From the NCBI GenBank assembly GCA_008711295.1, contig VUYV01000792.1, positions 62,001 through 126,000 of the forward strand: DNA of 64,000 nucleotides, written 5' to 3'. The stretch is from Anarhynchus alexandrinus (Eukaryota; Chordata; Aves; Charadriiformes; Charadriidae). Position numbers and translations under genes: made by a program. This document shows positions 12,814 through 25,371 of this stretch, in pieces; the first letter of the stretch is position 1, and every line of letters begins with the position of its first letter. Under the pieces are notes generated by a model. The model saw only the letters and a program-made list of their open reading frames with translations. It made no database searches and had not been told where the DNA came from.

Positions 12814-14631
12814 ACAAAAAGTAGATATAAAATTTGGATTTATGTAGCAGACTTCCAGCATTCCAATTTTTCCGAGCAGTTTGTTACATCTCTTCACCCG
12901 CTCGTGGGGGAGAGAATGAGCAAATGGAGATACTTTCTGCAACCTCTTGATGCGTTCTGATCAGCTGAAGACCAACGCTACGGAAAAAATTAGAAACTGA
13001 AGAATAAAAAAAACCCAAGTGGAGTGAAGCCAAGTGGTGTATAATGACCTAAACTGAACTTGATTAGGAACCAGTACAAACATGTTCTGGAAGAATTCTT
13101 TTTTATCATCTTTAAATAGCAATTTTATTGTTAATCTGGGGGAAAAAAAAAAAAGCAAATTCAATAGCGTGGCTTCCCCTGTTAAACAGTGGAGCGGTGA
13201 TTTACTATTCCTTTACAGTGGACAGTGCTACCTTTGGAAGCAAACCGCCTGGATGAAGGATGCTGATGGAGGCTGGCTGATTATTTTTTTTCCCCATTAG
13301 GTTTATCCTAATTCCTTCAATAACAATTTTAAAGTATTTTGGCCCTGAAATATTTATACAGTGCCTCATGTTCCCCTTCGTACTGACATCCTGGTGTTAC
13401 CTGATGCACCAAAGTTTTTCTCTGGGTATGGTTCCCCCCTGAGCAAGAGGAAGAATACTAAAAGACCCTCAGGAAGGTTGCTCTGCGGTGTCTCCAAATG
13501 AAGATAGGTTGGCTTTCATACGTGTTTGCTTGATTTTAACATTTCGACTACAGTTTTAAACTAAAGCTTTTAATACGGATGGCAGGTACAAATGTCTATA
13601 TTTAGTCTCATTCATATCTCTAAATTATCACTTATGCTCTCCGGTTGTGTCAGAAGTAGTTGTTCAATTAAATGTTTCTCAGAAAGCGCTTGGGATTTAT
13701 TCCAAGACTTGTCCTCCTCGGAAGATAAACCTTCTGGTGAGTAGGAAGTCAACCTGCTGTTGACTTCAGCTCTCTTGTCAGGCTTGGGTAAGATAACTTT
13801 CTTCCTCTTGATTTACATTGAATATCACATTACTTTCATACGCGTTCCCAAAGGTTATCTGGGCTATCTCCGTGCCGTACAGGTGGTTGCACCATGAGGC
13901 ATCCAAACCTCACTGAAACTCAGTGGGGTCCTTTCTGGGTTTGCAATTTCAGTGGAGGTTTGTAGAAAAGTTTCTGGTTTTGAGCACTTTCTGAAAGCTC
14001 AAGAATGCTACGATAATAGCTTTAAAATGTTTGATAAGGGCCAGAAATATACTTTGTAAATCTCATTTATGCAGTTCATACAGTTAGATAAGAGTAGGAT
14101 ATTATGTAGTAAAATTATATGGGATATAATTTATGGCTACAAATATAAGCCGTGATACACAAAGCAGACTGCTCAAGTACAATAACGCAGTTGAGATTCT
14201 GTATTGCTGTAGGTAAAGTGGTCAGCAGTGATTGTGACAAAGTCAATGGCAGCGCAGTCACAGAAACAAGGGCAGCCCATGCGACGTGACAGGAGACACC
14301 GCCTGGCGGTGCAATCTTGTGTTTCCAGATCGCACTTAAGTAAGTGGAAAGAGAGTTCTCACTTATTAGCTTTGTTACTAGCTTTCCTTGGATAACTAAC
14401 TTGGGCTTGACTAGAAAAATAGTCATAAGTGCTTGACTCCAATTAGAAAGTACAGTGGTTGAGTAAGTAACAGAGCAGCACCTGGATGAGCGTTCTCCTG
14501 GCATTAGCAGTAATTTGTCAGGCAAAGGTGAGATTGCAGCAGGTTGTCATCTGCGAGTTTTGGAAATGAAATTGTCAATATCAGATCCTGAAAGAGTTTA
14601 TGAAGATTAAAGGAGATATTGTCACATTGTT

Positions 14632-14661
14632 TAAAAAAAAAAAAAAAAAAAANAAAAAAAA
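14632..14661. repeat. Poly(A) tract with one N
   Basis: An A-run of about 30 bases with an N at 14653. No retrocopy body is recognised upstream, so I do not call it a processed pseudogene tail. Confidence 0.85.
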
Positions 14662-16385
14662 TCAGCCTTTTGAGAAAATTGGTTGCTAATTATTTCAATA
14701 ATATGTAATATTCTGTTGTTAGCTGAACTCAATAATAACTTTGTAAGTTAAAAATGACAGGTGTTTTAAGCGTTTTCATAGTAAAAAGGCCCAAGTTAAC
14801 TGGAGCTGTAAAAGCCATATGCTTCAAAATTTAAACCGCTCTATTGACTCTTGAGGCTATGAAATGTGTGTAGATCAGTCACGACCCCACGAAACTTTCA
14901 TTTTGATTTGGTAGACTGATTAAATCCTCCATTTCGCCCACTGAAACAAGACTGGAGAATGACACTAGGTTTTTACCTTTCTTTTAGTATTGTTGTCTGT
15001 TAAGACTATCTTTGTATCAAACATTTTACGGGACGTCTTCAGATAGCATGTTGTAGAGCTAGACCATCACGAGGACGTAACATTGATAGTTGAAGCTCCT
15101 CATCACTTATGGGCATGTACAAAAAGAATGAAGAAAGGGTGGGAGGTCTGAATGCCGTCACACAGCCAAACCACGGCTGTTCCCCCTGGGCGGTGGCGGT
15201 ATCGGAAGGAGAGTTGTCTGTGGGGACACAAGGACTGCGGTTCCTGTGGTGGTTGGTGACAAGACATGGTGGCCATCAATAAGGCCGCGCACTGGAGTCT
15301 GGCTGTGTCCAGCTTGTAGTCTGGTGTATCAAATCTGTCTGATGGATAATATGGCACACGCTCTCAGATTTTGGTGGTTTTAGTGTTATTTCTTGGGGTT
15401 TTTCCCCTCACAGAGGCCCCTGCAGCCCCACGGCCAACACCTGGGCATGGCCACCCAGTACAGACCAGTGGTGCGTGGAGCTGCGGCGTCGAGCTGCCTC
15501 AGGGGCCGCGTGCATAGTCTGGCAATGACTTCATGAAGTGGCATAATTTTTGGCTTCTGAAGATGATGTTCATACCTGTAGCAAGCGTGCCTGTGACTTT
15601 TCTTGCCTTATGCTGAAGGCACCACGTATCCTACAAAAAGGTTTGGATGTTGGAGCCCGTTGGGTAAATTCGGCGACTTACACGCAAAATAAGTTTTCTG
15701 GATTTTTTAAGGAATTGTTCAGCAACGCGAATTTGAAGGTTCTTGCTTATGGTTGTAAACCTTCCCTTTCTCACGCGTGCTCATGCCCTCCCTCCCGTCC
15801 GTGCTGGTGGGGCTCCCTGGAAGCCGACCGGCCGCGTTCCGCCAAAGCCTCAAAGTAAATTGGAGTGGCAACGCTTGTCTGTCTCTGCTCTGCCACCGCT
15901 CCTTCTGCAGCTCGGGTTTTCTGCTTGGTTAGTCTTTTCTATCTTATCTCCTTACATTTTGCATGCAATATGTTACACTTTTGCCAGACAGCCGAAGGTT
16001 CTTCACCACTGTATAACTATGCTTGACATTTAATTTAAAATCAAAGGTACCATTCTGTAATAGTTTGTTAAGCTGTGCCTCAGTCCCGCGTAACGTAAAT
16101 AACCTTCTTTTCAGTGAAAAAGGCAATTCATTGCTTTGGCTGTGTTCTCAGGATGATTTTGTCTCGGAATAGGAGAGCTGAAAGGTTAGGCGCCGTTCTC
16201 CATTGCCTAAACAAACTCAAATTGAAGTCCCATAATTTGTATGAGTTGTCAGCACAGAACATATTTCACTTCAAATATTTTCATTGCTCACCGGTACGTG
16301 AGCTCTGCAAGAGGCGAATGTGGGAGTAAACCTGGAATTCTCTATTGTCTTGTTTATGTAATTGTGTGGAGAGGCGGTGGGTATG

Positions 16386-16401
16386 TAATTACTTAATTAC
16401 T
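16386..16401. promoter_or_regulatory. Tandem TAATTACT, homeodomain-type site pair
   Basis: Two perfect head-to-tail copies of TAATTACT. TAAT cores are the classic binding motif of homeodomain proteins. In AT-rich DNA this may be chance. Function is inferred only. Confidence 0.15.
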
Positions 16402-18582
16402 TGCATGGCTTTATATTTTCTCAAGGGTAAGGACAAGGAAGCAAGGTGAAAATGATTTAATATGTATTTATACCAAAGGGGTTTTTTTTTAGATGCAAAC
16501 TAAGGGCCAGGTCTTGCAATGTTGATTTCAGCTCACTGGCTTGAACATCTGTTGGAACTGAAGCCTTTCATGCAGCTTTTTGGGGTTTCTTTAGTCAAAT
16601 AAAAGAGCCAAAAAATATTCCAACCTCATGAAAAATGTGTTTGTGTGGAACATACCTACAAACTTGTTAACATTTTGTAGCCAAATGTCTGCATTTCTAA
16701 TATGGGATGTTGCATGCTCCCAGTTCAGTTGTTTGTTCCAAGATGGACAAAAACCTGAGAAACTTTGGGTTTTCTCATTCGCAGCAGTGGAACAGTTTGC
16801 CCGTAGCGATCCTCCGTCACTTGTCCCTGGGTGAGTCTCACTGCGACCCTGAGAAGTGTTCCTGGAAACATGTTTCACTCAAAACTAAGAAAAACGCACA
16901 CAAAGTTTTGGTTCTGTCAATACTTGGTCAAATATTTGGTTCTGCCGACTGTCAGAGGAAAGCTATGAAAGTTATGACAAAATTTCCAGACGTATCCAGG
17001 ATATCAAATCATAAAACTGTTCCCAGGGTTTCATTCGTTGGAAACATTCCCTTCGACAGTACCTAAACCAAACCGCAGAGCTGATACATCCGCGACGTCT
17101 CTTGTAGTACAAGTCTGTACACAGATATTTGAAAGTATCAGGGGCATCGTGAAGTTGTACTTCAAAAAGAAGATAGAAATCTGCAGTATACGTGACCTGA
17201 CGGGATGTGAGTGAGAGGCGAGAAGGGCCGTTGTGCTGCTGACCCGTAGTACAGCTGGGGGCGGTCGCTGGCTTTGCCTTTGGGCAGGGGACGGGACTGT
17301 GGGTAGGGATGGTCCTTGCACTTTGGGTGATACGGGTGCCATGAGGACATCTCTTCGGGAAGTTGAAATCTGTCCCGGCGTTTGCACATTTATTGTTAAT
17401 TATGAAGCAACTTCTATGTTCCTGTAGCATCTAAGGGCGGTCTCAGCCTCTGGGGGCTTTAAACCATGACCTGTGCTTTAAAGGTACAATGTCCGTTTTG
17501 GATCTAGGGAACTGTTACATCTTAAAAAAATCCATGTATACCGTTACAAGCCTCGCTGGAGTGCGTGAAGCTCAGTTTCCCTGATTGCAGCGCTCCGGCA
17601 CCCGATGCCAACGATGCGTTCTGCCTCGAAGGTGACTAATAGCCATCGAGAGCCGTAAGATCTCGCTATGGTCTTCTGTGAGGGGGCGGTCCCTTTGGAA
17701 GCTATTGCAATTGAAACACTGAACTAACGTCTAAAGCATAAAGTAGTAAATTTTTAAGGCTATTTAATGCTAGAAATGGCAGTAGTGCTTTATCTCTAGG
17801 GAGCCGAGGCGTGCTTGCTGTCCTCGGAGGTCAGCGCGTCATACGCAACGCAACTGAAGTTTAATGAAGAGCGAGCTCTGTCTGGAGGGGTCGGTTTGGT
17901 CTGAAGCAAGAGACAGAACTGCCGTGAGCGATGGTTTGTGCAAGATGCTGCTGCACCAGGGATAATCGCTTGGATTTGGGGAGTTGAGGGGAAGGGGTGT
18001 GTTTAGGTTTCCTTAGGGGAGCAAGTACGAGAGCGCTTTTCTTCTTCCTCCGCATAAAATGGTTGAGCAAGAGCAGGGAGTGGTGATGAGGTTACGTTAC
18101 CCAGGCTCACGAGAAGCCTTTCTTGCCACCTCCACCTTTGTTTGGGGGGGGGGTTTGGTGAGTTGTTTTTTGGTTTCCCTGCTCTTTGAGAAGCTTCGCT
18201 ATATGCACTGTCGGGCTGCAGCAGAACCTTGGCTCGCCCAGAAGAGGCACGTGCCCCCACTGGGACAACGTGCCTGAGCTAAAGTTTGCCTTAAAGCCTA
18301 CTGAAAGACCTATGTTCTTTTTGCCATCTCAACTAGTTACCAGGGACAAAGCTTCCTATAACATATTTTTTTTTAAAGTTTATTTTTTTACAAGTTTTTT
18401 GATTGGTTTCTTTTTGGGAAGGAGGGTGGGGTAGGACACAGACAGGATGACTTGTGTTTAGAAACCAGAAATCTGCTTTCTCAAGGACTGGTGGATCTGA
18501 GCGAGAGAAACTAGAGTTCTGTGAAATGTTTCCAGAAGTTCTTGTTGTGTTTTACCTTGTTTTGAGGCTTTATTACAAACTT

Positions 18583-18612
18583 TCTTTTTTTTTTTTTTTT
18601 TTTTTTTTTTNN
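18583..18612. repeat. Poly(T) tract ending in two Ns
   Basis: A T-run of about 28 bases ends in two Ns at 18611-18612. It is another case where the assembly is undecided at a homopolymer. Confidence 0.85.
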
Positions 18613-20808
18613 TGGTGAGAAATTATGTAGAGATGATCGCTTTGGTGGGAAATCAGTTGAAATTAACGTTAATCAGTTTGAAATATTCAGAAATATCTGG
18701 GTGAGAAATGGTGGGAGCTGGTAATTTAAGGTGCTGGGGGGAAAAAAAAAAGAGACTAAAAATTCACATAGGTGCATCTCTGTTCAAAGAGAGCACTTCA
18801 GGGTTGGGATGGGGTCTTCAACTAATGGTAGTTAAATAAATTGACGTGCGCTCGGGGAGATAGTACTAAAAAGTTCAGATTTTAGGCTTAAAGGTCAAAC
18901 ACACTGCATAAAACCCAGCCAAATCGTTTCTATGAGAATAGATGAAGTATCTACGTACAGTTTTCTAGAACAGGCCACTAAATATTTTTTAATTGTGGCC
19001 GGTCAATAGTTGCTTAATATGATTAATCACCACAAACCTTTAACAGCTTCCTGCTAATGAATGGAGATCGTTAACGCTCATTTCTCTTACCTTCTCTTGC
19101 CCCCCCTTGCTCTGTAAGAATGACTTCCTTTGTGTTGCAAGAGGAAGCCTTCAGAGGCCTGCAGGAAATTATTCTTGACTGCAATGCTCCTGCTTACGGT
19201 AACGAGGTGATCTCGTAGCCATGGGTAGGAAAAGAATGTTATTTTTCGTAGCAATTAATTTACTCACACCTGATGGGGACTTATGGAAAATAAATATGAA
19301 GAAACCTGCCCAGCATATTTGCTGCAGTTGACATCATAATCCTCGTTCTCTACTGAATCAACAGACAAAACTTTTCCAATCTCTCCTTTTCTTACTGAAG
19401 TTATTCCTCCTCCACCATTGCCACACTCCTGCACTAGTGGACTTTTGTCCTTTCTCCCCCACTCCAAAAAAAAACCAAACCAGTGGCAGAATTTTGAGCA
19501 GCATTTGGATAAATCTTGGAGATAGACTTGCTCGTTTTCACATTAGTGTGCGTAATTTTGTATCTCGATCCTTTTTTGGCCTGTCGGGTTATGGAAATAC
19601 AACAGCTTCTAGGACGAGATTCTGGCATCAGCCCAGCAGGAGATCTCGGGGGGGAGTAGTGTTTCCTCTGTTACACTGGAGTGCTCTTTGCTACTTCGGG
19701 AGATGTGGAAGTGCAGATAAACTCCTTGTAGGTTCTCATTATTGAACACATCCAACGACTGCAAACACCCAATTTCTGTTAGTGAAAACATCCAGGTTTG
19801 GTTTTTTTTAGAATGCTTTGAAAATATGACTCTCTGACATCAATTGTGCTTTTTCTGACGTCAGGATCGGTGAGGATTCTTCAGAGGATTCTCCTGTGGC
19901 TATCTTAGACTTACTTCAGGCGTTACGAACTTCACAATGGTGTAACGCATTGACATGTACGTTGTAGGGAGAATGAATCTTTTTATGATTTCTTGGGAAT
20001 TCCGTTATGCTTCCTTAAATGAAGACTTTAAAATTCCACAAAGGTATATTAAAAAATAAAATAGTTTCTTGCGTGAGTAACTATTTGTCTGCACGTAAAA
20101 CAAGCCAGGAGATTCAACTACTGCGTGCAGAATATTAGCTACGTTAGGAAGTACTGACAAATAGAATTCTTCTGGCTGTTCTTCCACTTGGAAGTGCTGG
20201 TGGACATTCAGGCTTAATTGGAAATGGAAGACCTCTTGTGAATAGTGTTTGGGGTGTAATTTGGTTAAGTCAAGCTTGGCAAATTATTTTGTCGGATTTA
20301 TGCTGAAATCTGCTGTTTCAGAATGGGTTGGTGTGACTGAGTAAAATGCGAGTGTCGAAATAAAAACACTTGGTGGTTGTCAGACAAAAAATTGAACAAG
20401 CGAGCGGCAGTTCAGTGCTGATGTCCCGAAGGATCAGAGCACAACCGCTGCAGCCGGTAGCCCGGGTACCACCAACAGGTAGGTGCCCTCGGGGCTGTCT
20501 CACGGGAGACGTTTCCTCTCGTCCCGCGGCGCGCTGGTATACGGATGAGACGGGTGACTCGTTTTGCATGTAAAAATCTGTACCTTTTTTATCAGCTCTC
20601 TGTTTCCCACTTGGCAATTCTGGGTAGAACTTCTGGAGACAAAGAACTGAACTTTTCGTAATGTGTTTTCCAAGAGCTTTGCAAAGCGAGAGATTTACGT
20701 GCCGTAGGACAGGACAGGCTGTCGCGCTAACTGAGGGCAGCAGTGAAGCTGCTTTTGAGAAGGGCAGTGCCCTGTTGATACGCGCTGTTCTGAAGGTAGA
20801 TCTTCCAC

Positions 20809-21060
20809 GATGTGAGCGTTTTTTCAAAGGGTTGCTCCCGTCCCAACGATGTGGAAATCTTCAAAGGCGCTTCTTCATCAATATGCAAATCTTCAAAAGG
20901 GGAATTACACAATAACAAGAAGACTCTCAAAGGGAAAGCAGTTACCCAAAGATGTAAAAATCTTTGTCAGGGACAGCTCCTCTGCGATTTAAAAGTTCTT
21001 CAAAGTGGAAATCACCTCAAGCAATGCAAATTCTCTCAGTGCATGGGAAATCACTGAGTG
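20809..21060 (+). repeat. Degenerate 36-bp tandem repeat, seven units
   Basis: Seven head-to-tail units of about 36 bases begin near 20809, 20848, 20883, 20917, 20951, 20986 and 21022. Each has the pattern GATGTAAAAATCTTCAAAGG followed by a more variable half. The units are strongly diverged, so the array is old. Because the period is close to a multiple of three, the plus-strand frame 20812-21057 stays open and shows a roughly 12-residue pattern (CK-x-x-x-KG-like). No known protein repeat is recognised, and I treat it as a minisatellite rather than a gene. Confidence 0.6.
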
Positions 21061-23236
21061 AGAACGCTTCCATGTGTCATCTTTAAAGTGGCAGTAAGTG
21101 CTCACTTGAAAATATTTTAAAAATGGCATTTTTAAGAATCGGTGCTGTATGTACAATCCCATTACTGTAGGATTCCTCGAGGGTGGCATAGCTTTTAAGT
21201 TTGCCAGAGGACTTGTGGTTATATCTGTAGAGGAAGGAGATTGTGGTACCAAACAGTGCTTTGAGATGAGTGGGTTTTATTAAGCTCTTAATATGGGATT
21301 ATGAACTGCTGCATACAGTTCAGTTAGCAACTGTTTGTCAGTTCTTTTATATTTGCAACAGATATATTATTTAGGTTTATTTTAGAAGCAATAACTCCAA
21401 CTTTGCAGGGATGAAAAGTCTTGCTTGTATGACTAGAGAAGGGACGTGAGGGAGAGAACTGGCGTTGCCGAATGCGTGGTGACGGCGTGCCTGTCCACGG
21501 ACCGCGCTCGGCCCGAGGGCCGGGGAGCCGTCGCGGCCTGGCGGACATCTTATTATGTGTGTCTTTGCATATGGCAGCTTTTTCATTTTCTAAAGGTAAA
21601 GGTCTGTTCCCAATAGCAATAGTCAAAACCCCAATATTTTCTTCTGTAATTTCTGTGCTTACCAAACTGCAGTAACGGGTTTTTCTGGGAAAGGGGTGCA
21701 ACACATCAGTCCGTACTGCCGCCTCTTGCTCAGTACTCGGCCTGTTTGGGAGATTTTTAGTTCCGTTTAGGACTGGGACCTCCTGAAAGGATAGTCCTTT
21801 GTAGGACAGGCGCGCTCTGTCACAGGAGCCTTTGTAGAGGTGTCCCATGGGTGGGGTCCTGACGCCACTAAGCGTAGTTGTGTCATCGACCTCGATAAGC
21901 AAGGTCGGTTCCTGCAGGGTGGATTCCCGCTGGCGTATGCTGGGTAAACCCAGTGCCGGGTTCCCGATAAAGAACGGGGCATCTTTCAGAGCTGTCGAGT
22001 CCGGAATTATTCTGGAACCCTATTTGCTGCTGCGGGTCCGGTGCCTTTGCTGAACTGTGGTCGCATCAGTCCCTGCGGGTGTAAAAATAGCAATTTTAAT
22101 ACCCGGTGTAAATAGTCTAGTTGAGCAAGTATTACTTGGAGGCAAAGTTGTATTTATGTAACTGGCTTTTTGCTCACTTGTTGAACTCGGTTAATCATCT
22201 TTTCAAAGAACAGTACAAGCCTCTCAAGTATAGGATGACTGCAACATACACCCCTTTATTTCAGCTTGATTTTTAAATATCGCCCGGATGATTTGTGTTT
22301 GCTGTTAAGGCTATGCTGAAAGAATATAAAGGAAGTCATTATTCTAGTTCTATTTAAGCTTGAGATTTATTCCATTTCCATAAACCTAAGACGACAGCCT
22401 CTTTTCAAGATAATTCACACACTGTGCCTTTCTGCAAGCTTCCTGCATATGATATCTGAAAGGGAAGCAGTTATGAAAAGAAAAGAAAAGAAAAAGCCAA
22501 TCTTTTTCATTCAGTAAGTAGATTTTACCCGAAATAACTGGAAGGTAATGCCCCTCTCAAATGATGTCTTCGATGTTGGGGTTTGTTGCCCTAAAGTGAA
22601 GTAGTATTTATGATTAGGTAATTAATAACGGGGTGAAATAAAGAGTCTCTTTTAACTAGCAGTTATTTTATACCATAGCACTGATACGTTGAGTACGCAT
22701 CCTGTTCAAGCATGATTTTATTATTTTAGAAGGCAGTTTATGGATTCTATGTATGTAAGGTGACCTAGAGGTTAACAACTATTACAATTTCCCATTAAAA
22801 ACTCGAGCTGGGCTGTATTAAAGGAAGCTGTCGTTCTGCACAGGAACTGCGGGTTTGGTTATTGCTGTGCCCTGTGCGAAAGCCAGGAATAGACACTCCA
22901 CTGTATCAAACTTCTGACACCGTTATTTGACGTCACCACGGCAAATTTCTTCTTTTTGCATGAGCACGGTTATCGTGGTTATTACATAAAAACCTCATCC
23001 AGGCAAACATACAGTATTTTCTGCAGTTTGTTGGAAAGTACAACTGCGGTGGATGTTTGGGGGAGAAAAGGCAACAGCTGGGATCTGAGGGACATTCTGT
23101 ATCGGGTTATAATGTTTGGAAGGTGCAAAGGTTAATGCTGTTTTGCTTTGTAAACCTGAAAAGCACAAAAAAAAAAAAAAAATCCCGTGGCACTGCATTT
23201 GTGGTTTAAAGTGCAATATGTAGGTGGCCATCCTAG
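21061..23236. other. Non-coding DNA with CpG patches, no gene recognised
   Basis: It contains the CpG patch at 21465-21545, further CpG-enriched sequence at about 21770-22050, an (AAAAG)n-like stretch near 22474-22496 and an A-run (23168-23182) just before the next CR1. A long stop-free minus-strand frame (21324-21902) is present but lacks an ATG at its upstream end and has no recognised similarity. Confidence 0.55.
21465..21545. other. CpG-dense patch
   Basis: About 14 CpG dinucleotides in 80 bases, the densest such patch in this part of the window. It coincides with the long open minus-strand frame (21324-21902), whose lack of stops here is partly explained by the GC content. It could be regulatory or exonic. 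Nothing in it is recognised. Confidence 0.4.
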
Positions 23237-23786
23237 TCATAGAATCATAGAATGGTTTGGGTTGGAAGGGACCTTGAAGACCATCCAGTTCCACCCCCCT
23301 GCCCTGGGCAGGGACACCTCCCACCAGCCCAGGTTGCTCCAAGCCCCGTCCAACCTGGCCTTGAACACCTCCAGGGATGGGGCAGCCACAGCTTCTCGGG
23401 GCAACCTGCGCCAGGGGCTCACCACCCTCACAGCAAAGAATTTCTTCCTCATATCTCATCTAAATCTCCCCTCTTTCAGTTTAAAACCATTCCCCCTTGT
23501 CCTATCTCTCCCCTTCCTCATCAAGAGTCCCTCCGCAGCTCTCCTGGAGCCCCTTTAGGTACTGGAAGGACACAATAAGGTCTCCCTGGAGCCTTCTCTT
23601 CTCCAGGCTGAACCCCCCCAACTCTCCCAGCCTGTCCTCCCCAGCAGAGGGGCTCCAGCCCTCGCAGCATCTTCATGGCCCTCCTGTGGACCCACTCCAG
23701 CAGGCCCATGTCTTTCCTATGTTGGGGGCTCCAGAGCTGGAGGCAGTACTCCAGGTGGGGTCTCACCAGAGCAGAGTAGAGAAGTA
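23237..23786 (-). mobile_element. CR1 LINE, 5'-truncated (group A, intact sites)
   Basis: A reverse-oriented CR1 fragment. The plus strand starts TCATAGAATCATAGAATGG and carries the group A wording CCCTGGGCAGGGACACC. Minus-strand frames show [38 protein letters not shown] and MRKKFFAVRVVSPWRRLPRE. At the two positions where three other copies in this window have lost a base, this copy keeps it (GGGCC near 23678-23682, and 21 bases at 23563-23583). It therefore represents the less damaged relative. Truncated near 23786. Confidence 0.95.
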
Positions 23787-25095
23787 GTGCCGAGCTTCTG
23801 GAGATGATTAAGGCAGTCCCTTGATGTTCTTAGTCCTAAGAGCAGGCATGTGGAATGGTAGCAAAAAATGGGGGGTAGGCAGTGAAAAGATGTTTAGAGA
23901 TGCTCTTGTTATATGAAAAGTGAAACACGAATGCTTGGTTTCTTCTGTTTAAAATTGTTTCGGACTTCTTTGGGTGTACTTTGAAATGGAAGCGAACATG
24001 CGCTCTGCAGGCGGTGTCAGTGGAAGTAATCCCCCTCCAATGTGAACACAGACCTTTGTCTTCTACGTGTCAGCCCTGTTACGGGAATCAGAATTGCCTG
24101 GCTAATTGAGACATAACATAATTTGTTTAGAATATCTGCCTTGTATTTGGGAAAACATGCTAATTCTCTTCTAACAAACCCACAGTCAACACCTGACAGA
24201 TCATATTATTTTCTTTTATTTGCCCGAGTACAAGTGAAAGCGAGCTGATAGCTGCGGATACGCACGCGTGCACACGCACGCCACATACATCGGTGATTCT
24301 AAATTACTTTTTTTAAAAAAAAATACTCTTCCCCAGCTTAGGACTTTAAGGGTTATATGTATCAAGCGGCTTTTCCATGTGACAAGGAACCCATTATTGT
24401 TCATTCCTTTGTCATTCATTCCCACCCATTCCCTTGTCCAGAGGTGGTCAGGAAACACGACAAGAAGATGTCCAGGCTCAGATTTCTGTGTGCAGTTCAC
24501 GGTGGCCCAAATCTTGGCCGGAGAGTGTTTCTTAGAGCAGCGGATGGCCCAGCTCTGCTCGTCCTTCGTAAAACCGCCGTTCTGAAGGCGGCGTGCTGCC
24601 CGGCCGCGGGGGTCGGGGAGGGCCCGCGGCGTTCCACTCGGTGGGTGGAAGAAGAGACCAGAGCAAGTCCTGCCGGGCGCCTGGGTGAGAGCACCGTGGG
24701 GATAAGCCATGCAGCACTTCCACGCTAAGCTTTTTTTTTTAAGTTTTTTTTAAGATCTCACTTCGTTGCGGTCAGAAATCCCTGCTGGCGCTCTGCTGTC
24801 AGGAGCGTGGGCCTCAAACATCAGATGAAGCCGTTATTTCTGTTTGGACCCGGGAGCTGTTTGAAATCCCGCGCCTGCAGCAGAGTGTCGTCGGGCCACT
24901 CGCTGCTTCGGCCTCTCCTTCCCCTCTCTGCTCCGCTTCTGGGGTCGGAGCTCGGCGTGAGGGAGGGTTTCCCTACGGGGCTTAGCAAAATGAGTAGATT
25001 TTGACCTAGAAATACACTTTGCTGTCCAGGGGCTCGACTGAGTCTCGGTTTTGAATTTAAGCCTTGCAGTGGGTCAGCGCCCTTCTTCTGTCTTT
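23787..25095. other. Non-coding DNA, no gene recognised
   Basis: It contains an alternating CA/CG-rich stretch (about 24258-24292), a CpG-dense patch at about 24560-24690 and T-runs at 24730-24750. The CpG patch has overlapping open frames on both strands without recognised similarity. Confidence 0.6.
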
Positions 25096-25371
25096 TTGGT
25101 CTCTTCTCACAGGTACGAGGGAACATCTTCAAATTGTGCCAGGGGAGGTTTAGGATGGATATTAGGAAAAATTTCTTCACTGAAAGGGTTGTCAAACATT
25201 GGAAGAGGCTGCCCAGGGAAGGGGTGGAGTCGCCATCCCTGGAGGGATTTAAAAGACATGTAGATGTGGTGCTGAGGGACATGGGTTGGTGGTGGGCTGG
25301 GCAGTGCTGGGTTAACGGTTGGACTTGATGATCTTAAAGGTCTCTTCCAACCAAAACCGTTCTATGGTTCC
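25096..25371 (+). mobile_element. CR1 LINE, 3' fragment with internal deletion
   Basis: A sense-orientation CR1 fragment of a subfamily different from the young copies. It starts with the TTTGGTCTCTTCTCACAGGT block, appears to lack about 20-25 bases expected before the GTGCCAGGGGAGGTTTAGG block, and reads [20 protein letters not shown] in the plus frame, the expected ORF2 C-terminus. It ends with CTTCCAACCAAAACCGTTC and a degraded tail near 25371. Confidence 0.92.

Larger units (their letters stand above)
9467..20808. other. CR1-free non-coding DNA, no gene recognised
   Basis: More than 11 kb with no recognisable CR1 and no supported gene. Contents: long T-runs, some with N calls (12229-12343, 12781-12813, 18583-18612), an A-run with one N (14632-14661), a G10 run (18144-18153), and modest CpG-enriched stretches near 15420-15520, 17240-17330 and 20440-20545. 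The longest frames, for example 14115-14525 on the minus strand, have no recognised domain. Confidence 0.6.

Noticed and set aside
14115..14525. A 136-codon minus-strand frame
   Set aside because: No recognised domain, no visible splice or initiation context, and a length that is possible by chance in 64 kb read in six frames.
16785..16830. A 46-base segment between CATTCGCAG and GTGAGT, reading QWNSLPVAILRHLSLG
   Set aside because: The WNSLP motif hints at the C-terminus of a decayed LINE, and the borders hint at an exon, but neither extends to neighbouring sequence. It is too short to call.
24258..24292. An alternating CA/CG stretch, possible Z-DNA
   Set aside because: Too short and interrupted to claim as a structural element.
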